Under the pieces are notes generated by a model. The model searched no databases. It saw only the letters and a list, made by a program, of their open reading frames with translations, and had not been told where the DNA came from. Source: a virus. From it: 64,000 nucleotides of DNA. Each line of letters opens with the position of its first letter. The first letter of the stretch is position 1. Position numbers and translations under genes: made by a program. Where the stretch lies: positions 1 through 64,000 of IMG/VR virus record IMGVR_UViG_3300047471_000616. The stretch is one strand, 5' to 3'. Shown piece by piece: positions 46,117 through 54,981 of this stretch.

Positions 46117-47023
46117 AAGCTTTAGATACCAGTCCCGCTCCAAAGAAGATTGGCGTGAACGTGCCAACATGAAGGGCGGGCAGTTCGACAGCTACATCAA
46201 GCCTGCCTACAAGATGTACAAAGTCAAGGATGGCAAGAACCTGTTGCGCATCCTGCCGCCTACTTGGCCCAAGGCCAAGCATTACGGCTACGACATCTAC
46301 GTCAACTTCGGTATTGGCCCGGACAATCAGGCTTACTTGTCATTGTCCAAGATGCAGGGCCAAGCCGACCCTATCGCTGAGGCAAGGCAGGTGGCTGAAG
46401 CCGAAGGCGATGAGACGGTGGTCAAGGCATTGCGCCCTACCTACCGGGTTCTGATGTGGGTCATTGACCGCAATGACGAGGAAGAAGGGCCGTTGCTATG
46501 GCCTTCCCCGTTCACAGTGGACAAAGCCTTCATCAACTTGGCACGGGACCAGGATACGGGTGCCATCGTGGAGATTGATCACCCTGAGGAGGGGTGTGAT
46601 ATCCGCTTCTACCGTGAAGGCACTGGCATGACCACCAAGTATGATGCCAGCAAGATGCGCCTCATGGAGGCCGGGCCAATTGCAGACAATGAGAAGCAGC
46701 AGGCGAAGTGGCTGCAATACATTGCCGAAAACCCGGTGCCTGACTGCCTGCAGTTCTATGACTACGACCACATCAACAAGGTGTTCAGTGGCACTGCGCC
46801 GCGCCCCAAGGATGAGGAGCCGGAGCCTGCGCCACGCAAGGCGGCCAAGCCGGTTGATCCTGATCCTGAGGAGGAGTCTGACCCGGAGCCTGCACCCCGT
46901 CGCGCTAGGCCACGGGTAGCTGAGTCTGAGGAGACTGCCGATCCAGGCCCCAAAAGCGGGAGCATCAGGGACCGTATCAGGCGACGGCACCAGACGGCTA
47001 GTCAGCCCGCAGAGGAAGACTGA
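46106..47023 (+). CDS. Single-stranded DNA-binding protein, T4 gp32-like
   Basis: The 305-residue protein starts MNDRSFRYQSRSKEDWRERA. It contains DGKNLLRILPPTWPKAKHYG and YDIYVNFGIGPDNQAYLSL, typical of phage gp32-type OB folds. The zinc cysteines of T4 gp32 are absent. The last 80 residues are Pro/Glu-rich and the end is acidic (QPAEED), as expected for a protein that recruits partners through its tail. It is the last gene before a terminator. Confidence 0.8.
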   Translation: MNDRSFRYQSRSKEDWRERANMKGGQFDSYIKPAYKMYKVKDGKNLLRILPPTWPKAKHYGYDIYVNFGIGPDNQAYLSLSKMQGQADPIAEARQVAEAEGDETVVKALRPTYRVLMWVIDRNDEEEGPLLWPSPFTVDKAFINLARDQDTGAIVEIDHPEEGCDIRFYREGTGMTTKYDASKMRLMEAGPIADNEKQQAKWLQYIAENPVPDCLQFYDYDHINKVFSGTAPRPKDEEPEPAPRKAAKPVDPDPEEESDPEPAPRRARPRVAESEETADPGPKSGSIRDRIRRRHQTASQPAEED

Positions 47024-47034
47024 GCTACTAAAAA

Positions 47035-47076
47035 GGGGCGGCATCGACCCGTTACGGGGGGATCGCCGCCCCCTTT
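47035..47076 (+). terminator. Rho-independent terminator after the SSB gene
   Basis: GGGGCGGC (47035-47042) and GCCGCCCC (47065-47072) form an 8-bp stem with an A tract in front and CTTTCT behind. It lies 12 bases after the SSB stop. Confidence 0.75.
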
Positions 47077-47120
47077 CTCAAATCCTCAATGACCACATCC
47101 CCTATGAAAGGTGGAATAAA

Positions 47121-47336
47121 ATGAGTGCTTTCAAACAGTACCGAAGGAAGCAGATAGCTGAGTTGCGGCCCTATGTGGCAGGGGAGCCGCTTGATGGGGT
47201 CAGCATAAGCGCTCCTGACAAGGAAGCTGGTTCCCCTAAGAAAGGCGACATGATAGCCCGCAACCCAAAGAATCACGCTGACCAGTGGCTGGTGGCGGCA
47301 CAGTATTTCGCTGACAATTTTGAGCCAGTATCATGA
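47121..47336 (+). CDS. Small conserved phage protein
   Basis: The 71-residue product reads MSAFKQYRRKQIAELRPYVA at the start and contains MIARNPKNHADQWLVAAQYF. This pattern is frequent in phage genomes, with no known function. AAAGGTGG precedes the ATG. Confidence 0.7.
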   Translation: MSAFKQYRRKQIAELRPYVAGEPLDGVSISAPDKEAGSPKKGDMIARNPKNHADQWLVAAQYFADNFEPVS

Positions 47337-47536
47337 AGAAAATCATCACCTTGGCAGCTCTATCCGTATGTGTCTGCTTATTGCCCCCTGCTGCTGAAGC
47401 CAAGAAAATGAAGGAGTGGTGTTATGGGAACGGCTGCCTCAGCGGCGGCGGCATGGCAGACAGGTCCGGCTGGCATGAGTGCCATAAGGGGGAACTCAAC
47501 GTCTGCCGCCAAAAGGCGGCTGAGAAGCCCCAATGA
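47333..47536 (+). CDS. Small secreted cysteine-containing protein
   Basis: The 67-residue product has a signal peptide (KKIITLAALSVCVCLLPPAA then EAKK) and a mature part with four cysteines (WCYGNGC, HECHKG, NVCRQK), suggesting two disulphides in the periplasm. It sits, unusually, between DNA-replication genes. It might be a superinfection or envelope-directed factor (inference). Confidence 0.65.
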   Translation: MKKIITLAALSVCVCLLPPAAEAKKMKEWCYGNGCLSGGGMADRSGWHECHKGELNVCRQKAAEKPQ

Positions 47537-48537
47537 TGGCAAAGCGTGAGCGCCCCAAGATAACCAAAACGTCGTACTTCGTAGGTGATAAGCCAGGGAT
47601 CAACTTCGTAAGTTCCGGCTGCACGCTGCTGGATTGTGCCCTGGGCGGCGGCTATGCCATCGGCCGCATCGTCAACATTGTCGGTGACAGGTCCACTGCC
47701 AAAACCGCCCTGGCCGCTGAAGCCATGATCAACTTCTTGCTGAAGTACCCCGAGGGGGCGGTGCGCTACTGTGAGACCGAAGCTGCATTTGACTCTAGCT
47801 ATGCTGCTGCCATGGGCCTGCAAATTGACAAAGTCGACTTTGGTGACAAGAACAAGCCAATCACCACAGTTGAAGAATTTGCCCGTGATTTTGACAAGTT
47901 CCTGGACGCCCAGATCAAAGCCAAGCTGCCGGGCATCTACGTAGTGGACAGCCTTGACGCCCTCAGTGACGAAGCTGAGATGGAGCGTGACGTGGGCGAA
48001 GCCAGTTACGGTATGGCCAAGGCCAAGATGTTGAGTGAATTCTTCAGGAAAACAGCCAGGAGAATTGAGCAGAGCCAGGTGTTGCTGGTAGTGGTCAGTC
48101 AGGTGCGTGAGAACATAGGGGTCACGTTTGGTGAGAAGTACCGCCGTGCAGGCGGGAAGGCCCTTGATTTCTATGCCTCGCAGATTTTCTGGCTCTCAGC
48201 TGTCAAACCGCTGAAACGCACCATCAGTAAGATTGAGCGAACCTATGGTGTGCTGATCCTAGCTAAGGTCAAGAAGAACAAGGTCGGGCTGCAATTCAGG
48301 GAGGCATCATTTGCCTTTATCTTTGGGTTTGGGGTTGACAATGTCGGTGCTTCGATAGGTTGGCTAAAGGATATTGGTGAATTGACTACTGAAGAGGCCA
48401 AAAATCTTATAATTGAATTTGGGGAGATGGATGATAAAGACTACAAGATTGAGCAACAAAAGCTAGATCAGCTAGTCAAGGAAAAATGGGCTACCGTAGA
48501 AACTAGCTTTTTGCCGACGCGGAGCAAGTATGCGTAA
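47533..48537 (+). CDS. RecA/UvsX-like recombinase
   Basis: The 334-residue protein has a RecA fold with Walker A GDRSTAKT at 51-58 and Walker B GIYVVDSLDAL. The Walker A has Ala where Gly normally precedes Lys. The segment VVSQVRENIGVTFGEKYRRA matches the L1/L2 region of phage recombinases. It would carry out strand exchange with the nuclease and SbcCD-like genes downstream. Confidence 0.8.
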   Translation: MMAKRERPKITKTSYFVGDKPGINFVSSGCTLLDCALGGGYAIGRIVNIVGDRSTAKTALAAEAMINFLLKYPEGAVRYCETEAAFDSSYAAAMGLQIDKVDFGDKNKPITTVEEFARDFDKFLDAQIKAKLPGIYVVDSLDALSDEAEMERDVGEASYGMAKAKMLSEFFRKTARRIEQSQVLLVVVSQVRENIGVTFGEKYRRAGGKALDFYASQIFWLSAVKPLKRTISKIERTYGVLILAKVKKNKVGLQFREASFAFIFGFGVDNVGASIGWLKDIGELTTEEAKNLIIEFGEMDDKDYKIEQQKLDQLVKEKWATVETSFLPTRSKYA

Positions 48538-49039
48538 AGGTGGGGGCAAGCAGAAAGGCGCGCAGTTTGAGAGGGACGTATGCCGTGAATTGTCGTTGTG
48601 GGTCAGTCACGGCAAACAGGAAGATGTGTACTGGCGTTCAGCTATGAGCGGAGGCAGGTCCACCGTTGCAGCCCTCAAAGGCAAGCGGCTGGCAGCCCAA
48701 TCTGGTGATCTTTCCTGCGTGCACGAAGTGGGATATGTCTTTGCCAGCAAATTTATTGTCGAGTGCAAGTTCTACGCTGACCTGAATTTCCTGGGCTTGC
48801 TGACCGGCAAAGGCAAGCTAATGGAATTTTGGGGGGAGTTACTGGTGCAGGCTGCCGCCTACAGCAAGCTTCCCATGCTTATTGCCAAGCAGAATCGCAT
48901 GCTGACCATGGTCTGCCTATGTAACATAGGGTCCAGGGAACTGAACCTTGAGAAACGGGCGCTGCTTATAGCGCCGCAACGCAGTTTGCGTATAATCCCC
49001 CTCCATGAGTTTACCCAGTATGCCACGAGGCCGACATGA
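48530..49039 (+). CDS. PD-(D/E)XK nuclease, putative Holliday junction resolvase
   Basis: The 169-residue protein has the nuclease pattern KGAQFERDVCREL, then SGDLSCVHEVGYVFASKFIV followed by ECKFY. These supply the Glu, Asp and Glu-x-Lys of a PD-(D/E)XK core. Its place after the recombinase suggests a resolvase or recombination nuclease. It overlaps both neighbours. Confidence 0.7.
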   Translation: MRKGGGKQKGAQFERDVCRELSLWVSHGKQEDVYWRSAMSGGRSTVAALKGKRLAAQSGDLSCVHEVGYVFASKFIVECKFYADLNFLGLLTGKGKLMEFWGELLVQAAAYSKLPMLIAKQNRMLTMVCLCNIGSRELNLEKRALLIAPQRSLRIIPLHEFTQYATRPT

Positions 49040-49599
49040 GCAAAGATAGAATCACCATCAACCAGCTGATCAGGATAGCCGAAGAAAGAACCTGGGAAGA
49101 TTTTGAAGCAATGCCGGATGGGCGGCTGATTCTTCAAGACCATGCCCAGACCCTGCTTCAGAGCGAGGAACCAGTAAGCCCACTATTGTGGATATTTGAA
49201 ATGCGAATTGGGCTTCACTTCGAACGGCCAATGCAGGCCATCATGTCGTGCGGGCACTTCATCAGGATGCGCAGTGCCGACATATCTTGGGGGGTTGAGA
49301 GCTTGAGAAAGCTGGATCCAGCTCGGCCCAACGATTGCTTATACACTCAAATGGGCCCCCTCAACGTGGGCCCCCTCAACTGGGGCTGGCGTCCTTACAT
49401 GTCCCAAGCAACGTCCAATACGCCGTCCACTGTCTTTGTGGGGGTACCACTACAAACAACTTGTGGTGGGGCCGGGCCATATGCTACCCAGAATACAACA
49501 TATCAACGCGCAGCCTTACAGGCGGCTCAACAAGCAATTAAGAGTGCCACCTCTTGGGGGCTGCAGACTCTTCAAGGCCATAGCAGCACCAAGATATGA
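49036..49599 (+). CDS. Protein of unknown function in the recombination block
   Basis: The 187-residue frame starts with ATGA coupling and ends overlapping the SbcD-like gene. The N-terminal half is helical. The C-terminal half is Gln/Ala/Thr-rich with repeats such as MGPLNVGPLNWG, encoded by direct DNA repeats (GGGCCCCCTCAACG). No motif is recognised. Confidence 0.55.
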   Translation: MSKDRITINQLIRIAEERTWEDFEAMPDGRLILQDHAQTLLQSEEPVSPLLWIFEMRIGLHFERPMQAIMSCGHFIRMRSADISWGVESLRKLDPARPNDCLYTQMGPLNVGPLNWGWRPYMSQATSNTPSTVFVGVPLQTTCGGAGPYATQNTTYQRAALQAAQQAIKSATSWGLQTLQGHSSTKI

Positions 49600-50606
49600 C
49601 GTGGCTTGTTTCTGCCGATTTACACCTGTCAGACCGGCCAAAAGACTCATACCGCTTTGCCATCTTTGACTGGCTGGCTAAGCAGCAGCAGAAACACAAC
49701 GTCAGCGCCACCTTCATTCTAGGTGACCTGACCGACCGCAAAGACAATCATTCATCGGCCCTGGTCAACCGGGTCATAGATGAACTGCTGAAGCTGCGGC
49801 CACCGGTCTACATACTTCGCGGCAACCATGACGGTATTGACCCCAACAACCCCTTTTTCCGCTTCCTGCAAACCATTGAGGGGCTGGACTTTGTGGTTGA
49901 GCCTGTAGTGATCAACGGGGTGGCTATGATCCCCCACCAGCCCGATCAGGCCGCCCTGGACCGCGCCTGTGGCATTGTTAGGCCCTCTATGGCCGGGGTC
50001 ATGATGCATCAGACCCTTGACGGGGCTATGGCTGAAACCGGCACCCGTTTGTCGGGCCTACGGTGCCCGCTGATTGAGGCAATGCAGCCCGCTATGGTAT
50101 GGCAGCGGTGGCTTAGCGGTGACGTACACAAGCCCCAACGGCTCAGTGGGGGGCTAACCTACGTAGGCGCGCCCTACCATGTGCGCTTTGGTGATGACTT
50201 TGAGCCTAGGGTGTTGCTAATTGGCAACACTATAAACTCTCAAACGGCCCTGCACTTCCCCTGCCTCAAGAAATGGGTGCTGCACACTAGGGGCATTGGT
50301 GAACTTGAATTAGTGCTTGGGCTCCCGAGGAAAGGGGATCATGTCAAAATCATCGTTACGCTATCGCCTGAGGAGGTTGTGGAGTGGGCTGCAATTAAAC
50401 GTAGGATACTTGACGCCTGCCGGGCGATGGAAGTACAGGTTTTCGGTGTCGAATTGGAAATTGCAGGCAAAAAGACAAAGGGAACTACTGACCAGCAACC
50501 TGTTGTACATGACCGAACGCCGAAGGAAATATTTGGACGATTTTGCCAAGCCGAACGGGTCCCAGTAGACATCAAACAGGTAGGGGAAGAGTTTGTTTCA
50601 AATTGA
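49596..50606 (+). CDS. SbcD/Mre11-like nuclease (T4 gp47 type)
   Basis: The 336-residue metallophosphoesterase has DLHLSD at 8-13, GDLTD near 45, RGNHDG near 75, a lone His segment MMHQ and SGDVHKPQ, the metal ligands of Mre11/SbcD in order. It would form the nuclease half of a complex with the next gene and resect DNA ends. Confidence 0.85.
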   Translation: MTWLVSADLHLSDRPKDSYRFAIFDWLAKQQQKHNVSATFILGDLTDRKDNHSSALVNRVIDELLKLRPPVYILRGNHDGIDPNNPFFRFLQTIEGLDFVVEPVVINGVAMIPHQPDQAALDRACGIVRPSMAGVMMHQTLDGAMAETGTRLSGLRCPLIEAMQPAMVWQRWLSGDVHKPQRLSGGLTYVGAPYHVRFGDDFEPRVLLIGNTINSQTALHFPCLKKWVLHTRGIGELELVLGLPRKGDHVKIIVTLSPEEVVEWAAIKRRILDACRAMEVQVFGVELEIAGKKTKGTTDQQPVVHDRTPKEIFGRFCQAERVPVDIKQVGEEFVSN

Positions 50607-52194
50607 GAGCGTTGAGTTAGAGAACTTCAGGTCCTACCGTGGCAAGCATAGTATCAAGCTACCAACTGAACCCGGCCTCTACCTGCTTACCGGCCGTAAT
50701 GAAGTTGAGCCACGTCTCGGAACGAATGATGTCGGCAAGAGTACTCTCCTAGATGCCATATTTTGGTGCCTGTACGGGCGTACTTCCCGTGGCCTGAAAG
50801 CTGCCGATGTGGTCAACTGGGATGAAACCAGTTGCAGCGTCACCGTAGGGATGTGGCTCAGCGACGTGCCGTTGATAGTCAAGCGCACGCAAAGCCCTAA
50901 CAGTCTGCAGCGCAGCAATGGAGCGGTGCCACTCCACCCAGTCAGCCAGGATGATCTACAGAAACGCCTAGGACTAGGCCCCGACGCCTTCCAATACGCA
51001 ATGATGCTGCCGCAGTTCGGTGAGAGCTTCTTTGACCTGGCACCAGCAGCCAAGCTGACCCTGTTCTCACAGATCATGGGCCTAGATTACTGGCTGGAAA
51101 AGAGCCAGGAAGCTGCAGAGACGGCTGGTGAAATCTGGGCTGAAATAGAAGAAGCCAATCACGAAGAGGGCAGGTGTGACGCGCAGATTGAGATGATAAA
51201 TGTTGATCTGCAGCTGCTTGGCGGGAAACAGAAGGAATTTGTCGAAGCACAAAAGCGCGTAATTGCGACATTGGGCAAAGACAAAAATGAATTAAAAGCC
51301 GCCCAACGTAAGACCGCTGAGGCCATTGATTTTGCAGAAAAGGCCCTGCTGAACGCAACCAACAAGCTGGCCAAGATAGAAAAAGGCACGAAGGTGTGCC
51401 CTACGTGCCAGCAGACCATACCAAACTCCAAAATGAAGGCTGACGAAGCAGCCCTTGAGAAAAACCGCGGGGACTTTGAGAGGCAGCTGGTCAGGCTAAG
51501 AAGTGACCAGGCTGTCGACAGTAGTAAACTCAGTCAGATTGAGAAACACATTGCAGGTGAAACCAGCCGCGCTAACCCCTACGGTGAACAAATCAGACAA
51601 AAACAGGCCAGTCTGGTTGCTTGTAAGAAGCAGCAGGCTGACCTGATTTCACAGATAGAAGCAGCTGAGCAGGATCACGCTGCAGTAGACTTTTGGGTAG
51701 GTGGCTTCAAGCGTGTCAGGCTGTTCATAGTGGAAGAAACGCTGCGCCAGCTAGAGCTGGAAGTGAACAACAACCTGAGCAATTTAGGGCTGACTGATTG
51801 GAGGATAGAATTTGATGTGGAGCGGGAAAACAAATCAGGCGGCATCACCAAGGGCTTTGTGGTGCTTGTCTACCCCCCTGGGAGACCCGAGCCGGTCAGG
51901 TTTGAAGCTTACTCTGGTGGGGCTACTCAGCGGCTGCGTATGGCCGGGGACCTTGGGCTGGCCAACCTGATCATGCTTCGCGCTGGGCTGACCAGCGCGG
52001 TTGAGTTCTTTGATGAACCCAGCAGGCACTTGAGTACAGAAGGGCAGCTGGACCTGGCTGAAACCCTGATGCAGCGTGCCCTAACTGATAAGAAGGTGAT
52101 CTATCTCTGCGACCACAATCTCATAGATTTTGGCTTCACCGGCACCCTTACGGTAGTAAAAACGGCTGCGGGTTCGCGGCTTTCCTACGGATAG
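50593..52194 (+). CDS. SbcC/Rad50-like ATPase (T4 gp46 type), TTG start
   Basis: The 533-residue protein starts at TTG, 14 bases inside the SbcD-like gene, with FQIESVELENFRSYRG. Walker A is GTNDVGKST, the ABC signature is AYSGGATQRLRMA and Walker B is VEFFDEPSRHL. The short coiled coil carries a zinc hook CPTC near residue 275. It partners the nuclease encoded just before. Its last 47 bases overlap the convergent GcrA-like gene. Confidence 0.85.
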   Translation: MFQIESVELENFRSYRGKHSIKLPTEPGLYLLTGRNEVEPRLGTNDVGKSTLLDAIFWCLYGRTSRGLKAADVVNWDETSCSVTVGMWLSDVPLIVKRTQSPNSLQRSNGAVPLHPVSQDDLQKRLGLGPDAFQYAMMLPQFGESFFDLAPAAKLTLFSQIMGLDYWLEKSQEAAETAGEIWAEIEEANHEEGRCDAQIEMINVDLQLLGGKQKEFVEAQKRVIATLGKDKNELKAAQRKTAEAIDFAEKALLNATNKLAKIEKGTKVCPTCQQTIPNSKMKADEAALEKNRGDFERQLVRLRSDQAVDSSKLSQIEKHIAGETSRANPYGEQIRQKQASLVACKKQQADLISQIEAAEQDHAAVDFWVGGFKRVRLFIVEETLRQLELEVNNNLSNLGLTDWRIEFDVERENKSGGITKGFVVLVYPPGRPEPVRFEAYSGGATQRLRMAGDLGLANLIMLRAGLTSAVEFFDEPSRHLSTEGQLDLAETLMQRALTDKKVIYLCDHNLIDFGFTGTLTVVKTAAGSRLSYG

Positions 52195-52645
52195 CCATAG
52201 CCGCAGTTGCATGTTCTTTGCAGTAGACCTTACCCGCAGATGGTGCCCCGCAATACTTCTTGTCCTTGGCGTCATGGTCATTCCACAGCGGCCAATGACA
52301 CGTTTGGGTGGTCAACCCCATGAGATCGCACGGATCACTGGTTGACACTTCCTTGGGTTGGGTTGCTTCGGCACACATATCATACTCTGGCGCAAAGGCC
52401 GCGTAGGTCCTGTAAATCATCAGCCTGGGGCGTACCCGTCTAGGATTGGTAATAGCTGGTGTATATGGCTCGCCACTCATTCGCCTGCCCAGGCGGTGAA
52501 CCTTGCCAACTACGGCGTTTCTGGTTGCCCCAAGGATAAGGGCTATCTGGTTGCCTGAATGCCCGGCGTCAATAAGTCGGTTCAATTCCTTTACTTTTTC
52601 TTCGGTCCACTGGTTTATACGTCCGTTTGCATGTGCTTCAGTCAT
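52148..52645 (-). CDS. GcrA-like transcriptional regulator
   Basis: The 165-residue protein has an N-terminal helix-turn-helix (QWTEEKVKELNRLI, then NQIALILGATRNAVVGKVHR). The C-terminal signature is QTCHWPLWND...KYCGAPSAGKVYCKEHATAAM, matching the cysteine/histidine end of GcrA. GcrA is an alphaproteobacterial cell-cycle factor that binds sigma70 RNA polymerase and methylated GANTC promoters. A phage copy could redirect host transcription. AGGGTAAG precedes the ATG. It is the last gene of the right-hand minus block and overlaps the SbcC gene tail to tail. Confidence 0.8.
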   Translation of the reverse strand: MTEAHANGRINQWTEEKVKELNRLIDAGHSGNQIALILGATRNAVVGKVHRLGRRMSGEPYTPAITNPRRVRPRLMIYRTYAAFAPEYDMCAEATQPKEVSTSDPCDLMGLTTQTCHWPLWNDHDAKDKKYCGAPSAGKVYCKEHATAAMAIRRKAANPQPFLLP

Positions 52646-52670
52646 TGTTTCTTACCCTGATTGGTTAAGC

Positions 52671-53324
52671 CTAATGCCCAATAAACCGCACACCAATGGA
52701 TGCTACAAGCACAATGATGGACCACACGGCTCCTATGGCCCAAATGCGCCCCTGGAAGTTGGAGCTGACATTTTCCAACGTGCTTATCCTAGTTTCCATC
52801 GAATTTCTCAGCTGATCCGTTGCTGTAATTCTATTGTGTTCAAGAGACGAGACCTTTTCGTCCAGATTGTTAACAATAGTGCCTAGCTCACGGCGAACCG
52901 AGTCAACGGCTGCCTGTCCTTCCTTAATGGTCCACATCAAACCAGAGAGATCAGATAGTGATTTTCTGAACTCGTTCTGCGCTTCGTTGCGAAGCTGTTG
53001 TGCACCTTCGGCTTTATCCACCGCCTTTTCAGCGGCGATCAGCGCGGCATTCACCGCTTTCTCAGCTGCTGCTAGGGCAGCTGTAACGCCTGTCTGTTGG
53101 GCTTCATATCGTTCGCGAAGTTGCAGCGACAGGTCGCCGAACCGCTGGTTAATATACTTCTCAAAGGTGGTGAAATTCCAACCACCGGCCTCCGACGGCA
53201 AGGAGACCGTAGGCTCTGACATCCGCCAGTGCCCACCACGGTCTTTTACCAAGTCAACAGCTTGCCGAAGCTCCTTGATATTTTTTCTCAGGTCGTCAAG
53301 ACCATTTTCCTTATCATCGCCCAT
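52671..53324 (-). CDS. Coiled-coil protein with C-terminal membrane anchor
   Basis: The 217-residue product has a helical charged body with repeated AAEKAV words (about 85-110) and a C-terminal hydrophobic helix (IWAIGAVWSIIVLVASIGV). A tail-anchored coiled coil near lysis genes could be a spanin-like or membrane-organising protein. No lipobox or signal peptide is present. Confidence 0.6.
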   Translation of the reverse strand: MGDDKENGLDDLRKNIKELRQAVDLVKDRGGHWRMSEPTVSLPSEAGGWNFTTFEKYINQRFGDLSLQLRERYEAQQTGVTAALAAAEKAVNAALIAAEKAVDKAEGAQQLRNEAQNEFRKSLSDLSGLMWTIKEGQAAVDSVRRELGTIVNNLDEKVSSLEHNRITATDQLRNSMETRISTLENVSSNFQGRIWAIGAVWSIIVLVASIGVRFIGH

Positions 53325-53353
53325 GGATGCTTCTCATGCTTCATTGGAGTTTC

Positions 53354-53641
53354 TCAACGCTTTAGATGATCCATAAGCTGTTGGTGCAACCAAACGTTCT
53401 GGTCGGCGGTGCCGGTGAACTTCCCCTGGAAGCCAAGCTGTTTCGCCATGGTTGCCCTGGCTTCAAGGCTGCTGTCCCGCCCCATGAGTTTGAGCAGGTC
53501 CACCGTAGAATTGCGCCAATTGAGATTGCCCCCGGTGGTAGCGGCCTTGTCGTCCAAGTACTTGGCTTTTTCTTCTGCGGTAGGAGTTTTCTCAAACAGC
53601 TTCTTGAAGAACGCCGCAATTTCAGCGAGAATGTCCATCAT
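53354..53641 (-). CDS. DUF3597-like protein
   Basis: The 95-residue product has the DUF3597 pattern: LNWRNSTVDLLKLMGRDSSL, then ARATMAKQLGF and NVWLHQQLMDHL. The family is found in proteobacteria and phages and often lies near cell-wall enzymes. Its function is unknown. A short amphipathic helix (AEIAAFFKKLFEK) leads. Confidence 0.7.
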   Translation of the reverse strand: MMDILAEIAAFFKKLFEKTPTAEEKAKYLDDKAATTGGNLNWRNSTVDLLKLMGRDSSLEARATMAKQLGFQGKFTGTADQNVWLHQQLMDHLKR

Positions 53642-53647
53642 AGCCTC

Positions 53648-54388
53648 CTATAGGGATGCTATGGCAGCATCCAGGTCTGCTTCCTTGACGCCTTCAGGCG
53701 AAGCACCATTGGCCAGCATGTACTCTTGGCTGAAGTAAGCCACACCACCAAGGAAGTACTTCTCCCAGAACTTGTTGGTAACGGCTTGCAACCGCCCCCA
53801 GGTCACCACAATCCTGAGGCCCTTGGAATTTCTTCCCACCAGAGGCACGTAGTGCCCACCAACGGGGGTCCCGGTAGTGGCCGACCACGGCTTTTCATTC
53901 TCAAACTCGGTCATTGCCGTGTCGGGTACATTGAACCCGCAACCACAGGCCCCAAAGATATAAGCAGCCAGGTCCAGGTCGGTGTTCCTGTCGATGCTGG
54001 CAAACGCCTTGACCTTGTGGAAGCTTCCACCAGAATCCTCAAGCCCAGTGGCAACCCGCCATTTGGCTACAGCTATAGGGTCCAGCCCCTTGTCCTCACC
54101 ACCGGTCAGGGTCATGTACTGACTTACAATCGTCTGGTTGTTGAAGTCTGGCATCGGCCTTTGTGTAGCCAACGCCCAGGTCATGATCTCATGAGCAGCA
54201 CCAGCCAGGACACAATCCCCGTACTGGTCATTGGCCAGCATCTGCCAGGGCACGTCGTTACCTTTGACGTGCCCATAAGTAGCGGGCACTTTAGGAAGCT
54301 GTTTCCGGTTGATGAAATCACCAAACTTCAGCTTGATGGCTTCTTCACGCCACTCCTTCATTCCCAGTCTTAGGGTCATGACACTCAA
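53648..54388 (-). CDS. Papain-like cysteine peptidase candidate
   Basis: The 246-residue product has NDQYGDCVLAGAAHEIMTWA with a candidate catalytic Cys59 and a later GGHYVPLVGRNS with a candidate His, followed by a Trp-rich segment. This is the order of a C1-type peptidase. Similar proteins occur in phage lysis and tail regions. Activity is inferred from these two motifs only. Confidence 0.6.
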   Translation of the reverse strand: MSVMTLRLGMKEWREEAIKLKFGDFINRKQLPKVPATYGHVKGNDVPWQMLANDQYGDCVLAGAAHEIMTWALATQRPMPDFNNQTIVSQYMTLTGGEDKGLDPIAVAKWRVATGLEDSGGSFHKVKAFASIDRNTDLDLAAYIFGACGCGFNVPDTAMTEFENEKPWSATTGTPVGGHYVPLVGRNSKGLRIVVTWGRLQAVTNKFWEKYFLGGVAYFSQEYMLANGASPEGVKEADLDAAIASL

Positions 54389-54654
54389 GTCCTTGTTTGG
54401 ACTGGTGGTTGACTTGGCGGAGGTGGGGGCGGTGGTGCGGCGTTGCGCACCTTTTCCGCAGCATTAAGTGCATCATCAACAATCTTGAGCAGGACTTGCC
54501 TGCCTTCTGGGGATTCAAGCTTCTGCTGGGCTTGTTCACGGTACATGCTGGCTGGCCACGTACCCATCCACATGTCGATCATCCTAGCAACATTGTCGTG
54601 CACAGACTTAGCAGCAGCGATCTGCTCAGCCTGAGTAGCCTGTCCCAGTCTCAT
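54385..54654 (-). CDS. Small helical protein with proline tail
   Basis: The 89-residue product is helical for 70 residues (MRLGQATQAEQIAAAKSVHD at the start) and ends in a run of eight prolines and QTRT. It is coupled by ATGA on both sides. The function is unknown. Confidence 0.6.
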   Translation of the reverse strand: MRLGQATQAEQIAAAKSVHDNVARMIDMWMGTWPASMYREQAQQKLESPEGRQVLLKIVDDALNAAEKVRNAAPPPPPPPSQPPVQTRT

Positions 54655-54980
54655 TGGACTGTTGCCTCCACATCCACCGGCTTGCCGTTCACGTAGACAA
54701 CAAAGTGCACGGTAGTACCCTTAGTGGGCTCTGCACCAAGCTTGCCCGCCGACTTGGCGGTTTGGTAACCAGAGCAAATCAGGCTGACGATGGCGCTGAT
54801 GCTCATGGTTGGGTCAAGCCCAACGATTGCAGCAATTGTTGCTGCGGTCACGGCAATGCCACAGGCAGTCTTGATGGCGTCCTGGACCTTTACCGGGTCA
54901 ATGGCACAGCCACCACCCATCCCCAGAACTGGAAGGGTAGCACCAGCTAAAAGCAATGCGCGTCTGTTGATGGGGGTCAT
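54651..54980 (-). CDS. Small lipoprotein
   Basis: The 109-residue product begins with a lipoprotein-type signal (NRRALLLAGATLPVLGMGGG then Cys) including a twin-arginine-like RR. The mature part is Ala/Ile-rich and ends in a beta segment (VHFVVYVNGKPVDVEATVQ). An envelope-located lysis or exclusion role, such as an outer-membrane spanin, is possible, but the C-terminal length is unusual for one. Confidence 0.65.
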   Translation of the reverse strand: MTPINRRALLLAGATLPVLGMGGGCAIDPVKVQDAIKTACGIAVTAATIAAIVGLDPTMSISAIVSLICSGYQTAKSAGKLGAEPTKGTTVHFVVYVNGKPVDVEATVQ

Positions 54981-54981
54981 T

